The notes under the pieces are model-generated. The model was not told where the DNA came from. It ran no database searches and was given only the letters and a program-made list of their open reading frames with translations. A stretch of DNA of 37,610 bases, taken from the NCBI GenBank assembly GCA_902798815.1, contig CADBYH010000014.1:1-37610 (forward strand), written 5' to 3'. Source of the stretch: an uncultured Erysipelotrichaceae bacterium (GTDB lineage Bacteria; Bacillota_I; Bacilli_A; RF39; UBA660). A program made the position numbers and the translations under genes. Below, piece by piece: positions 1 through 7,651 of this stretch (positions are counted from its first letter, which is position 1; each line of letters opens with the position of its first letter).

Positions 1-124
1 AATGTTTGACTATAAGAGTTCAAATGAGTTATTATTAAATATATAAAAACTTACATTTTAGATAATGAAATGTGTGGACACTTAATATTTCCATTTATAA
101 AATTTATACACATATAAAAAAAAC

Positions 125-153
125 TTGTTAAAACATAGATAAAATTATATAAT
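125..153 (+). promoter_or_regulatory. Sigma-A-type promoter of the Ig-like exoprotein gene
   Basis: TTGTTA (125-130) and TATAAT (148-153) are separated by exactly 17 bases. Transcription would start near 160. The ribosome site AGGAG (168-172) lies 8 bases before the ATG at 181. Seen directly in the sequence; activity is inferred. The first 120 bases of the window show no convincing gene. Confidence 0.7.
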
Positions 154-180
154 AAGAATAAGAGAATAGGAGTCTGTGCT

Positions 181-924
181 ATGAAGTTAAGTGATAAAGA
201 GTTAAAAATTCTTTCAATATTTATCGCTACAATGGGTATTTTCTTAATTGGAAGCGGTATAACAATGAGTCAAAGTAAAAAGACAATTACAAAAATTAAT
301 TATAAATTAAGCGTATCTACTCAAAAGATTCCAGAAGTACAAGCAAAAACAAATGAAATAATATTAAAAGACATTGAAATAGAAATCAATAATCCAATTA
401 GTGTTAATGTAGAAGATTATCTAGTAGATGCAGATAAAATTAGTAGTTCAATGCTTAAAGAATTAAGCAAAGGACTTGATACATCTCAAGTAAATATAAC
501 TCAAGCTGGAACTTACAAATATACAATTACTTATAAAAAGAAAAAATATCAAGGAACAGTTAAAGTAAAAGAAAAAGAATTACCAAACGTAACATTTACA
601 TTAAAAGAAAAACGCCTACCAACAACAGGAACAATATCAACAAATGTTAGAGAATATATCAATGAAAATATAAGTGATGAAATAGCAAATAATATTATTT
701 TAGATTTAACAGAAGTAAGACAACATCAAAACATTCCTGGAAAATACAGTTATAAAATAATATATAAAGATACAACATATTATGGAGACTTCTATATTTT
801 AGAACCAGTAACTACAGGAAATAACGAATCAACATGTCCTAGTGATGCAACTAAAGAAAACAACACCTGCGTATGTAACGATACATCCAAAACTTATGAT
901 GAATCATCAAATACTTGTAAATAA
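181..924 (+). CDS. Membrane-anchored exoprotein with two Ig-like repeats and a four-Cys tail
   Basis: Function unknown. A single hydrophobic segment (about residues 9-30) follows a short charged N-terminus, so the remainder is probably extracellular. Two tandem modules of about 70 residues resemble each other: each has an N-V-[E/R]-[D/E]-Y motif and ends in a G-x-Y-x-Y-x-I-x-Y strand pattern followed by a tyrosine-rich strand (about residues 62-132 and 138-210). This is typical of bacterial Ig-like cell-surface repeats of the DUF5011 kind. The last 30 residues are polar and carry four cysteines, two of them as TCVC, which could form disulfides outside the cell. There is no sortase motif and no lipobox. 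The gene stands alone, with its own promoter and a terminator shared with the convergent fhs. The start is supported by AGGAG at 8 bases. It could be an adhesin, an enzyme anchor or a structural wall protein; the sequence does not decide. Confidence 0.7.
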   Translation: MKLSDKELKILSIFIATMGIFLIGSGITMSQSKKTITKINYKLSVSTQKIPEVQAKTNEIILKDIEIEINNPISVNVEDYLVDADKISSSMLKELSKGLDTSQVNITQAGTYKYTITYKKKKYQGTVKVKEKELPNVTFTLKEKRLPTTGTISTNVREYINENISDEIANNIILDLTEVRQHQNIPGKYSYKIIYKDTTYYGDFYILEPVTTGNNESTCPSDATKENNTCVCNDTSKTYDESSNTCK

Positions 925-953
925 AAAGAAATGCTAATTGCATTTCTTTTTTT
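924..953. terminator. Bidirectional terminator between exoprotein gene and fhs
   Basis: The 11-bp stem at 924-934 pairs with 940-950 around a TAATT loop. T-runs follow on both strands. It contains or touches the stop codons of both convergent genes. Confidence 0.85.
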
Positions 954-2562
954 AACTCAAATTAACTATATTTCCATCGATAACATCTATTTCTTCACAA
1001 TTTGGTTTTCTAGATAATCCAGGCATAGTCATTATATTTCCTAAAAGAATAGTAATAAATCCAGCCCCATTATAAAGATTTACATCCCTAACAGTTACTT
1101 CAAAATCCTTTGGAACCCCAACCTTATCCTTATCATCAGATAAAGAATATTGAGTTTTAGCAATACAAATAGGTAATTTATCTAATTTATTATTAACGAT
1201 ATATTTGATTTTCTTTTTTGCTAAATCTGAATAATTAACTTTTTTAGCTCCATAAATTTCATTACAAACTTTATATACTTTATCTTCTATACTAGAATCT
1301 AATTTATATATTGGTTCAAATTTAGATCCTTTTAGTTTAATAACTTTATTTGCCAAATCTACTGCTCCATCTCCTCCATCAACATATGCTGATGAAATAG
1401 TAAATAAGTATCCTTTTTCTACACAATGCTTTTTAAGTAAATCTATTTCATAATCTCTATCTGTTGAAAACTTATTTAAACACACAACAACATTTACACC
1501 ATATTTTTTTAGATTAGAATAATGCTTATCAAGATTCTCAAAGCCTTTTACTAAAGCATCATCATTTTCTTCATATATAAATTCTTTTGAAACACCACCA
1601 TGATATTTAAGAGCTTTTATTGTCGCAACCAAAACAACAGCATGTGGTTTTAAATCTCCTAATCTACATTTTATATCCAAGAATTTTTCCGCACCTAAAT
1701 CAGCACCAAATCCAGCTTCAGTAACAACATAATCAGCATAACTTAATGCCAATTTAGTAGAAATCAAACTACTACATCCATGTGCAATATTTGCAAAAGG
1801 ACCTCCATGAATTAAAGTTGGAGTATTTTCTAATGTTTGAACTATATTAGGTAAAAATGCATCTTTAAGTAATGCCACCAAACTTCCCTCTATATTTAAA
1901 TCTCTAACATAAATATATTCATCTTTACTATTAGTTCCAACAATTATATTTCCTAATTTTTTTCTCAAGTCTTCTAAAGAAGTTGCTAAACAAAATAATG
2001 CCATTATCTCACTAGCAGAAGTAATTGTAAAAGAATCATGTCTAGTACCTAAATCAACATCTCTTAAAGCACGATCATTTACATCTAAACATCTTTTAAA
2101 TAAAACATCTTGAATATCTAACTTATTTCCAAAATATATATGATTATCAATTGCAGCAGAAATTAAATTGTTTGCAGAAGTAATTGCATGAAAATCACCA
2201 GTAAAATGAAGATTAATATCTTCCATTGGTACAACTTGAGAATAACCACCACCAGTTGCTCCTCCTTTCATACCAAATACAGGTCCCATTGATGGTTCTC
2301 TTAAAGCGATAACAACATTCTTACCTATTTTATTTAATGCATCTCCAAGACCTATACTAACAGTTGTTTTTCCTTCACCCATAGGAGTAGGACTAATAGC
2401 CGTAACAAGTATTAACTTACCGCGTTTCTTACCTCTTTTTAATTTTATTTTTGCTTTATAATCACCATATAAAACTAAATCCTCAGAATTAATTCCTATT
2501 TTTTTTGCAACATCAATAATACTTTTTTTCTTACTATTCCTTGATATTTCTATATCCGTCAT
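952..2562 (-). CDS. fhs: Formate-tetrahydrofolate ligase
   Basis: This cytosolic enzyme makes 10-formyl-THF from formate, THF and ATP, feeding one-carbon units to purines and formyl-Met-tRNA. The P-loop TPMGEGKTT lies at residues 59-67. It is followed by the family's EPSMGPVFGMKGGATGGG stretch and, later, GPFANIAHGCSS. At 536 aa it is slightly shorter than the usual ~555. The start is supported by GAGGTGA immediately upstream. It is convergent with the exoprotein gene and divergent from the thioester-domain gene. The pflBA operon in the same window would supply formate, giving a plausible metabolic link. Identification is secure. Confidence 0.97.
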   Translation of the reverse strand: MTDIEISRNSKKKSIIDVAKKIGINSEDLVLYGDYKAKIKLKRGKKRGKLILVTAISPTPMGEGKTTVSIGLGDALNKIGKNVVIALREPSMGPVFGMKGGATGGGYSQVVPMEDINLHFTGDFHAITSANNLISAAIDNHIYFGNKLDIQDVLFKRCLDVNDRALRDVDLGTRHDSFTITSASEIMALFCLATSLEDLRKKLGNIIVGTNSKDEYIYVRDLNIEGSLVALLKDAFLPNIVQTLENTPTLIHGGPFANIAHGCSSLISTKLALSYADYVVTEAGFGADLGAEKFLDIKCRLGDLKPHAVVLVATIKALKYHGGVSKEFIYEENDDALVKGFENLDKHYSNLKKYGVNVVVCLNKFSTDRDYEIDLLKKHCVEKGYLFTISSAYVDGGDGAVDLANKVIKLKGSKFEPIYKLDSSIEDKVYKVCNEIYGAKKVNYSDLAKKKIKYIVNNKLDKLPICIAKTQYSLSDDKDKVGVPKDFEVTVRDVNLYNGAGFITILLGNIMTMPGLSRKPNCEEIDVIDGNIVNLS

Positions 2563-2579
2563 AATATCACCTCAAAAAT

Positions 2580-2588
2580 ATTATATCA
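2580..2588 (-). promoter_or_regulatory. Extended -10 promoter of fhs
   Basis: On the minus strand TGATATAAT (extended -10) lies just upstream of the GAGGTGA ribosome site. No good -35 is visible at 17 bases, which fits an extended -10 promoter. Confidence 0.45.
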
Positions 2589-2687
2589 CATATAAAATAA
2601 TTATTTCATACCAAAAAGATATCCAGATTTAACAAATTTCTATATAAAAATAACAAATTAAATTATATATATAAAGTAATAAGAAAA

Positions 2688-2755
2688 ATCCCTCATTTGT
2701 ATTATAAAAACAATGATGTTAAACTCTAAATCGTTAAGAAAAAAGAAGGAGGGAT
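2688..2755 (+). promoter_or_regulatory. Long-range inverted repeat that could mask the ribosome site of the adhesin gene
   Basis: ATCCCTC (2688-2694) is the exact reverse complement of GAGGGAT (2749-2755). The second copy contains the Shine-Dalgarno GGAGGG (2748-2753) of the downstream gene. If the leader is transcribed from upstream of 2688, the two arms could pair and hide the ribosome site. The promoter was not clearly located, so this is inference. Confidence 0.3.
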
Positions 2756-2759
2756 CGGT

Positions 2760-4172
2760 ATAATTAAAAAAACATTTTTCTTAATATCAGTTTTCTGTAT
2801 ATCACTATTTAAATTACTAAATGTGAATGCTGAAAGCGCAACTTTCTATGAGGCAGAATATATAGATAATATATACATGAGTAAGTATCAATACTCAAAT
2901 CAAACAACATATTATCAAAAAGCAAGGTTTTTTAGAAAAACAGGTACAAATGAATTTGCATATTGTATAGAACCACTTAATTTTTTTAATGAAAACTCTA
3001 CTTATGAATCAACTATATCACCAAGCTACCTAAGTGAATATCAAAAAGAAATGATAAAAAGAATAGCATATTTTGGATATGGATATAAAAATCATACAGA
3101 TGTAAAATGGTATGCAATAACTCAACTTATGATCTGGCAATATGCAGAACCATCAAGAGGTAAGTATTATTTTACAGATACACTTAATGGAAGTATTATT
3201 AATCCATACAATCAAGAAAAAAATGAAATATTATCTCTTGTAAATAATTATGGTACATTACCAAATACAAATAACAACACTTATATAATTAGAGAAAATC
3301 AAACTCTCACAATTGATGGAGGAGAAGTATTAAGCAATTTTTCATCAAATGATCCACACATAACAATAAATGGTAGTGAATTAACAATAAGTAACTTAGA
3401 AGAAGGAGAATATGAATTTGAATTATCAAGAAACGATTATAATTATAATAAACCATTAATTTTCTACCAATCATCAAATAGTCAAGATATGCTAAAAACG
3501 GGTGATCTAGGTACAACAATAAGTAAATTCAATGTTAAAGTTCTAAAAACTGAAATAGAAATAATAAAAAAAGATAAAGATACTGAAGACGTTTTACCAA
3601 AAGGAGAAGGAGAACTTGATGGAGCAACAATATCTTTATACGACAACAATATGGAATTAATAGATGATTTTGTAGTAAAAAGCAATAAAATAAAAATAGA
3701 AAACATAGACTTTGGAAAATACTATTTAAAAGAAAAAGAACCAGGAAAAGGATATACATTAGATGAAACAATATATGAAATAAATATTACAGAAACAAAT
3801 CCTAAACAATCTATTGATATATACAATAAGATAATCGAAAAAAATATAACAATTATCAAAAAATATGGAGATAATATAAACTTAAATGCAGAAAAAAATA
3901 TTGATTTTGAAATATATGATATTAATGATAATCTTATCAGTACCATTTCAACAAATGAAAATGGAGAAGCATCTATTATATTACCATATGGAAAATATAA
4001 ATTTGTACAAGTAAACTCGACACCAGGTTACAAAAAAGTTGAATCATTTATTATTGATATTAGTAATACAGAAGATGAAGTAATAGAATTAAAAGATTAT
4101 AAAATTCCAGTTCCAAACACACATACAAATTATTTAATACTGATACTTCATATATTATTATTAATACTATGA
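2760..4172 (+). CDS. Sortase-anchored adhesin with thioester domain and two Cna-B/SpaA domains; non-AUG start
   Basis: A probable wall-anchored surface protein. The first in-frame GTG (2823) would cut off the secretion signal, yet the reading frame stays open upstream and encodes IKKTFFLISVFCISLFKLL, a good signal peptide. No ATG, GTG or TTG lies in that stretch. GGAGGG at 2748-2753 points to ATA (2760, 6-base spacing) or ATT (2763, 9-base spacing) as start, so I call 2760 with that uncertainty. With this numbering, Cys69 (YCIEP) and Gln122 (TQLMIWQ) match the Cys/Gln pair that forms the internal thioester in TED adhesins. Two prealbumin-like Cna-B modules follow (about 265-350 and 360-440). 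The C-terminus has PVPNTHTN plus a hydrophobic run, an LPXTG-like sorting signal, but no positive tail. Its TGA overlaps the sortase ATG, so the pair is probably co-translated. Confidence 0.8.
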   Translation: MIKKTFFLISVFCISLFKLLNVNAESATFYEAEYIDNIYMSKYQYSNQTTYYQKARFFRKTGTNEFAYCIEPLNFFNENSTYESTISPSYLSEYQKEMIKRIAYFGYGYKNHTDVKWYAITQLMIWQYAEPSRGKYYFTDTLNGSIINPYNQEKNEILSLVNNYGTLPNTNNNTYIIRENQTLTIDGGEVLSNFSSNDPHITINGSELTISNLEEGEYEFELSRNDYNYNKPLIFYQSSNSQDMLKTGDLGTTISKFNVKVLKTEIEIIKKDKDTEDVLPKGEGELDGATISLYDNNMELIDDFVVKSNKIKIENIDFGKYYLKEKEPGKGYTLDETIYEINITETNPKQSIDIYNKIIEKNITIIKKYGDNINLNAEKNIDFEIYDINDNLISTISTNENGEASIILPYGKYKFVQVNSTPGYKKVESFIIDISNTEDEVIELKDYKIPVPNTHTNYLILILHILLLIL

Positions 4173-4699
4173 TTAAAAACATTCTAATTATACTAGCACT
4201 AAATATATTAATATTATTTCCACTAACAATCTTAAAAATAAATAATACTAATATAAATAATTCTATAAATAGATTCAAAATAATAAACAATCATAATAAC
4301 GATAAAATAGGATACATAAAGATTAAATCATTAAACATAAATGAACCACTATATAAAATTGATAGTGAAGAAAACAATGTTGATAAACACATTACAATAT
4401 TAAAAGAATCAATCTTCCCAGATAAAGATAATAGTATTATTTTTATCGCTGCACATTCAGGAGAAGGAAAAATCGCATATTTTAATGAATTAAATAAATT
4501 AAAAATAGATGATGAAGTAATAATAAAAATAAACAACAAAAAATATACATATCTAGTTAAAGAAATGTGGGAAGAAAAAAAGAATGGTTTCATAAATGTC
4601 AATAAAGAACCAGATAATCAATTAATTTTAACAACATGTAGTCCTATTCATAATAATTATCAACTCATAGTTAATTGCATTGAAAAAGAGTCAAATTAA
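4169..4699 (+). CDS. Sortase (class C/D-like) with Gln in place of the catalytic Arg
   Basis: A membrane-anchored transpeptidase (TM about residues 5-23), probably dedicated to the adhesin encoded just upstream, with which it shares an ATGA overlap. The sortase core is recognisable from IKSLNINEPLY onward. Catalytic His96 sits in IAAHSG and catalytic Cys157 in LTTCSP. The usual Arg eight or nine residues after the Cys (R-[L/I]-[L/I]-V) is replaced by Gln165 in YQLIV. At 176 aa it is short but within the range of small class D-like enzymes. It may have altered activity, use another stabilising residue, or be impaired. Family assignment is confident; class and activity are inferred. Confidence 0.85.
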   Translation: MIKNILIILALNILILFPLTILKINNTNINNSINRFKIINNHNNDKIGYIKIKSLNINEPLYKIDSEENNVDKHITILKESIFPDKDNSIIFIAAHSGEGKIAYFNELNKLKIDDEVIIKINNKKYTYLVKEMWEEKKNGFINVNKEPDNQLILTTCSPIHNNYQLIVNCIEKESN

Positions 4700-4710
4700 T
4701 GACTCTTTTT
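4683..4710. terminator. Bidirectional terminator with both stop codons in its loop
   Basis: The 11-bp perfect stem at 4683-4693 pairs with 4700-4710. The six-base loop (4694-4699) carries the sortase TAA (4697-4699) and, on the other strand, the protease TAA (4698-4696). Confidence 0.85.
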
Positions 4711-5952
4711 TAATATACTTAATCCATATTGTATTTGAGTATCTGTATCAAAAGAAGGATTAGAAATATATTCATCATCTAATTCAATCTTGTAATCAGG
4801 TTCTATTCCCTTTCCATTAATATCCTTACCTTTCGAAGAAACCCATCTCTCTATAGTATATTTAACACTAGTACCAGAATTCAAACTTTTACTTCTTTGA
4901 ATAGTTCCCTTACCATAAGTTTTCTCTCCAATAAACGTTGCATTTTTATAATTATCCTTAAAACATGTTATTAATACTTCTGATGCAGAAGCACTTCCTC
5001 CATTAGCAAGTATAACTATTGGATATTTTCTAGATTCCTTAGAAAGTGAATAAACTTTTTTTGCCTTGTTTTTCTTATTCTTTAATTGATATAATACTGT
5101 TTTTTTATCAAAAAACATACTCAATATCTTTTTTGCTTGATATAAATGTCCACCTGGATTATTTCTAACATCTATTATTAAAGAATCAATTTTTTTATCT
5201 TCTAATTTTTCTAAATTTCTTTTAAATTGATCATATGTATTTGCAGAAAAAACACTAATTTCTATATATCCAACCTTGCCACCATCATTTTCTATTATCT
5301 TTGAACTTACACTTTCAATATCAACTTTCTTTCTAACAACAGTAAAAGTCTTTTCTTTTTCATTTCTTCTTACAGTTATTTTAACTTTTGTTCCAGATTT
5401 ACCTCTAATTAACTTAGATAATTCATCACCTGAAACTCCCTTACATGTTTTTGAATTTACCTTTATAATAACATCATCTTTTTTTAGTCCTACCTTATCA
5501 GCAGGCCCTCCCTTATTTACTTTTATGATTTTATTATATTCACCATCATACTGTACAGTTACACCAATTCCTACAAAATTACCACTAATTGATTCATTAA
5601 ATTTAGAAGTAGACGACTCATCTAAAAAATTAGTATTTGGATCATCAAGATAATTAATCATTCCCTTTACTGCAGCATTAACCAATTCATCTTCATCAAT
5701 TTCTTTATAATAATTATTAGTAATACTATTATAAACATCTATTATCTCATTAACACTTGAATCTCCTTTTAAAGTGTTAAATCCAGAACTAGTATATGTA
5801 ATAATATAACCAATTATAATACCAAATGAAACTGATATTAATATTATAATAATTACTTCAATAATAGAAAATCTTGAATCTGTATTTAAATCTTCTCTTA
5901 TATTCTTAAATAAATACTTTTTTCTTTTTTTATTATGTTTTTTCTTTTTCAT
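4696..5952 (-). CDS. S41-family carboxyl-terminal processing protease (CtpA/CtpB-like)
   Basis: A membrane-anchored serine protease acting outside the membrane. Order: a very basic N-terminus, a TM segment (about 29-53), a helical cap, a PDZ domain (about 125-207, with GIGVTV and GGPADKVGLKKDD), then the S41 catalytic core. The Ser/Lys dyad is visible as Ser322 in NGGSASASE and Lys348 in GEKTYGKGT; DVRNNPGG at 261-268 is also characteristic. Length (418 aa) is normal for Gram-positive Ctp enzymes. The ribosome site GAGGG precedes the start. Substrates are unknown; relatives trim secreted or envelope proteins. A terminator from the upstream gene ends only about 12 bases before this gene's start. 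Confidence 0.93.
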   Translation of the reverse strand: MKKKKHNKKRKKYLFKNIREDLNTDSRFSIIEVIIIILISVSFGIIIGYIITYTSSGFNTLKGDSSVNEIIDVYNSITNNYYKEIDEDELVNAAVKGMINYLDDPNTNFLDESSTSKFNESISGNFVGIGVTVQYDGEYNKIIKVNKGGPADKVGLKKDDVIIKVNSKTCKGVSGDELSKLIRGKSGTKVKITVRRNEKEKTFTVVRKKVDIESVSSKIIENDGGKVGYIEISVFSANTYDQFKRNLEKLEDKKIDSLIIDVRNNPGGHLYQAKKILSMFFDKKTVLYQLKNKKNKAKKVYSLSKESRKYPIVILANGGSASASEVLITCFKDNYKNATFIGEKTYGKGTIQRSKSLNSGTSVKYTIERWVSSKGKDINGKGIEPDYKIELDDEYISNPSFDTDTQIQYGLSILKKSH

Positions 5953-5964
5953 ACTACCCTCATA

Positions 5965-5985
5965 AAAAAGACAAAACGTCTTTTT
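5965..5985 (-). terminator. Terminator downstream of the thioredoxin-fold gene
   Basis: The 8-bp stem AAAAAGAC (5965-5972) pairs with GTCTTTTT (5978-5985) around an AAAAC loop, with a T-run on the minus strand. It stands directly upstream of the ctpA ribosome site, so it may act as a partial terminator or attenuator. Confidence 0.7.
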
Positions 5986-6535
5986 ATTTTAAATAATCTT
6001 CTATTGCTTCATAACCTTCTATATAATCTTCTACTACTCCATCATTAAACTTAATTAAAGTAGGCCCATTAATAGCTATCTCACTAGCATTACTTGGATT
6101 AGGATTACTTGTATCCTTAGCATATTTCTTGTTAATACCATTACTCATATCAACAACATATACATTTAAATGATTTTCTTGTCCTTTATATTCACTAATT
6201 AAATTTGTATAATTAGAAGCATTTTCTTCATCGCTTTTATCATAATAAATTACAAGATATTCTCCATTATCAATATTAAAACTTCTTCCTACAATTATAT
6301 CAGTATAGGAAACTGTTTCCTCAGTATTATCTTTATCTTTGCTATTATCAGAATCATCACTATTTTTATTTGTTATGTATACAGTTAATAAATAGAATAA
6401 ACTAAATGTCAAAATTATTATTAAAACAACCATCGCAATATTCAAAATCTTATCATAAAATTCACTATTATTATTATTAATTATTTCTTCTTTCTTCTTT
6501 ATCTTTTTTACATTCTTTTTTTTACTTTTTGCCAT
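5984..6535 (-). CDS. Membrane-anchored thioredoxin-fold protein without CXXC
   Basis: A lysine-rich cytoplasmic N-terminus of about 30 residues is followed by one TM segment (about 34-56), an acidic linker and a domain that reads like thioredoxin. The domain has strand EYLVIYYDKSDE, helix, strand LNVYVVDM, then INGPTLIKF with the cis-Pro position and a closing helix after VEDYIEGYE. The redox CXXC is absent: the position after YYDKS has no cysteines, so a disulfide function is unlikely. The GTG at 6544 is also in frame, but AGGTGA overlaps it and is well spaced for the ATG at 6535, which I use (183 aa). Fold assignment is by pattern only; function unknown. Confidence 0.7.
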   Translation of the reverse strand: MAKSKKKNVKKIKKKEEIINNNNSEFYDKILNIAMVVLIIILTFSLFYLLTVYITNKNSDDSDNSKDKDNTEETVSYTDIIVGRSFNIDNGEYLVIYYDKSDEENASNYTNLISEYKGQENHLNVYVVDMSNGINKKYAKDTSNPNPSNASEIAINGPTLIKFNDGVVEDYIEGYEAIEDYLK

Positions 6536-6553
6536 AATAATCACCTAGAAATT

Positions 6554-6562
6554 ATTATAACA
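6554..6562 (-). promoter_or_regulatory. Extended -10 promoter of the thioredoxin-fold gene
   Basis: TGTTATAAT on the minus strand is an extended -10, upstream of the TAGGTGA ribosome site. The -35 region is poor. Confidence 0.45.
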
Positions 6563-6583
6563 TATCAAAATATATAAAGTCTA

Positions 6584-7567
6584 TTATTTAAGAGAACTAA
6601 CTCCTACAATCGATTGTGCAATCTCAACAAGTTCATCTTTATCCATCACATCACTTACAATATAAAAATCCCTATTACCACTAGTCCATGATAATGAATT
6701 ATCAGTCATTACACCTATAGTATCCATAAGTTGAAAAGGTTCTCCAGAACAAGGAATAACAGTAAAATCACCAAAAACATCAACGGTCTCTTCCACAAGT
6801 AAAAAATTCTTTTCACCATCATAAGTCATAATTACTCTTTCCCCATTATCTTTATTAACTCGTTTTTCTTCAACTAATTTAGTTCCACTAGGAAGAAAAA
6901 CAGGATAAACAACATCATCAATACTCATAGTCTTTTCACTTTTTTTAATATCTACATTATTATCCAATTTAAAATGATTTTTACCAAATCTTGGGGAAAA
7001 CTCAACTTTTTCTACACTTAACTGCATACACACTCTATCATCATTATCATAAACACTTATAAGTTTTAAATTGTCGTTTTTATCAAAAACTATTTTCTGT
7101 TTAGATAATTTACTATTATTAGGATAATTAACTTTTGTATAATAAATATGTTTATTATTTTTATAATCATATTTTTTATTATTATCATTTTTTATGTCAT
7201 TAATAATTGTATCATACAGATATATCTGAGAATTATTATAAGGCCATTTACTATTAAATTTAAAACTCTTATTAAGTGATGGCGTAAAAAGAAATACTCC
7301 ATCTTCATTTTTAATAATCATTTGTTTAAAATCATTTGATTTATTTATAATTGAGATTTTATAATAATCATTTTTCTTATCATATGATACAGTCACATCA
7401 TAATTATAAACTTCATCATTATTATTAATTTCTAATTCTCCATTAAGTTTATATCCTGTGCTTTTATCATATTTTTTATTTATTCTCTTCGTTACATAAG
7501 TTTCTGTGTTTTTTCCACAACCCACTACTAATAAACACATAATTAATAATATTATTATTTTTTTCAT
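6584..7567 (-). CDS. Lipoprotein with LolA-like fold (YdcC-like)
   Basis: The signal peptide ends in the lipobox LVVGC with Cys17 as the lipidation site, so the protein is tethered outside the membrane. The body is a series of amphipathic beta strands rich in Y/K/N (about 25-190), the pattern of the LolA/LppX superfamily and of Bacillus YdcC-type lipoproteins. This is followed by a C-terminal part (about 205-327) with FLPSGTKLVEE and a GNRDFYIVSD segment. A ribosome site (GGAGAAG) sits before the ATG. The gene follows cdaR but is separated by a terminator and has its own candidate promoter. Fold is inferred from pattern; the physiological ligand is unknown. Confidence 0.7.
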   Translation of the reverse strand: MKKIIILLIMCLLVVGCGKNTETYVTKRINKKYDKSTGYKLNGELEINNNDEVYNYDVTVSYDKKNDYYKISIINKSNDFKQMIIKNEDGVFLFTPSLNKSFKFNSKWPYNNSQIYLYDTIINDIKNDNNKKYDYKNNKHIYYTKVNYPNNSKLSKQKIVFDKNDNLKLISVYDNDDRVCMQLSVEKVEFSPRFGKNHFKLDNNVDIKKSEKTMSIDDVVYPVFLPSGTKLVEEKRVNKDNGERVIMTYDGEKNFLLVEETVDVFGDFTVIPCSGEPFQLMDTIGVMTDNSLSWTSGNRDFYIVSDVMDKDELVEIAQSIVGVSSLK

Positions 7568-7590
7568 ATTTCTTCTCCAATCTACTAAAG

Positions 7591-7619
7591 ATTATGATTA
7601 TTTCCAAATAATATTACAA
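7591..7619 (-). promoter_or_regulatory. Lipoprotein-gene promoter with palindrome in its spacer
   Basis: The minus strand shows TTGTAA (7619-7614), a 17-base spacer and CATAAT (7596-7591). The spacer is almost filled by a perfect 7-2-7 inverted repeat, ATTATTT-CC-AAATAAT (7597-7612), a possible operator. Chance palindromes are not rare in such AT-rich DNA. Confidence 0.45.
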
Positions 7620-7648
7620 AAAAAGAGTGAATCAAATTCACTCTTTTA
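7619..7648 (-). terminator. Terminator of the cdaA-cdaR operon
   Basis: A 12-bp perfect stem (7621-7632 with 7636-7647) and CAA loop, followed on the minus strand by a run of T. Confidence 0.85.
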
Positions 7649-7651
7649 TTC

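Noticed and set aside
104..112. TTATACACA, a match to the DnaA-box consensus, beside a GTGT-GG-ACAC repeat
   Set aside because: A single box in AT-rich DNA, without a cluster, dnaA or dnaN nearby; no origin can be claimed.
2823..4172. GTG at 2823 as start of the thioester-domain protein
   Set aside because: It would remove the signal peptide and has no ribosome site; the good ribosome site points to 2760/2763.
5276..5653. 125-residue plus-strand frame opposite the S41 protease gene
   Set aside because: Antisense shadow; the protease frame has all family motifs.
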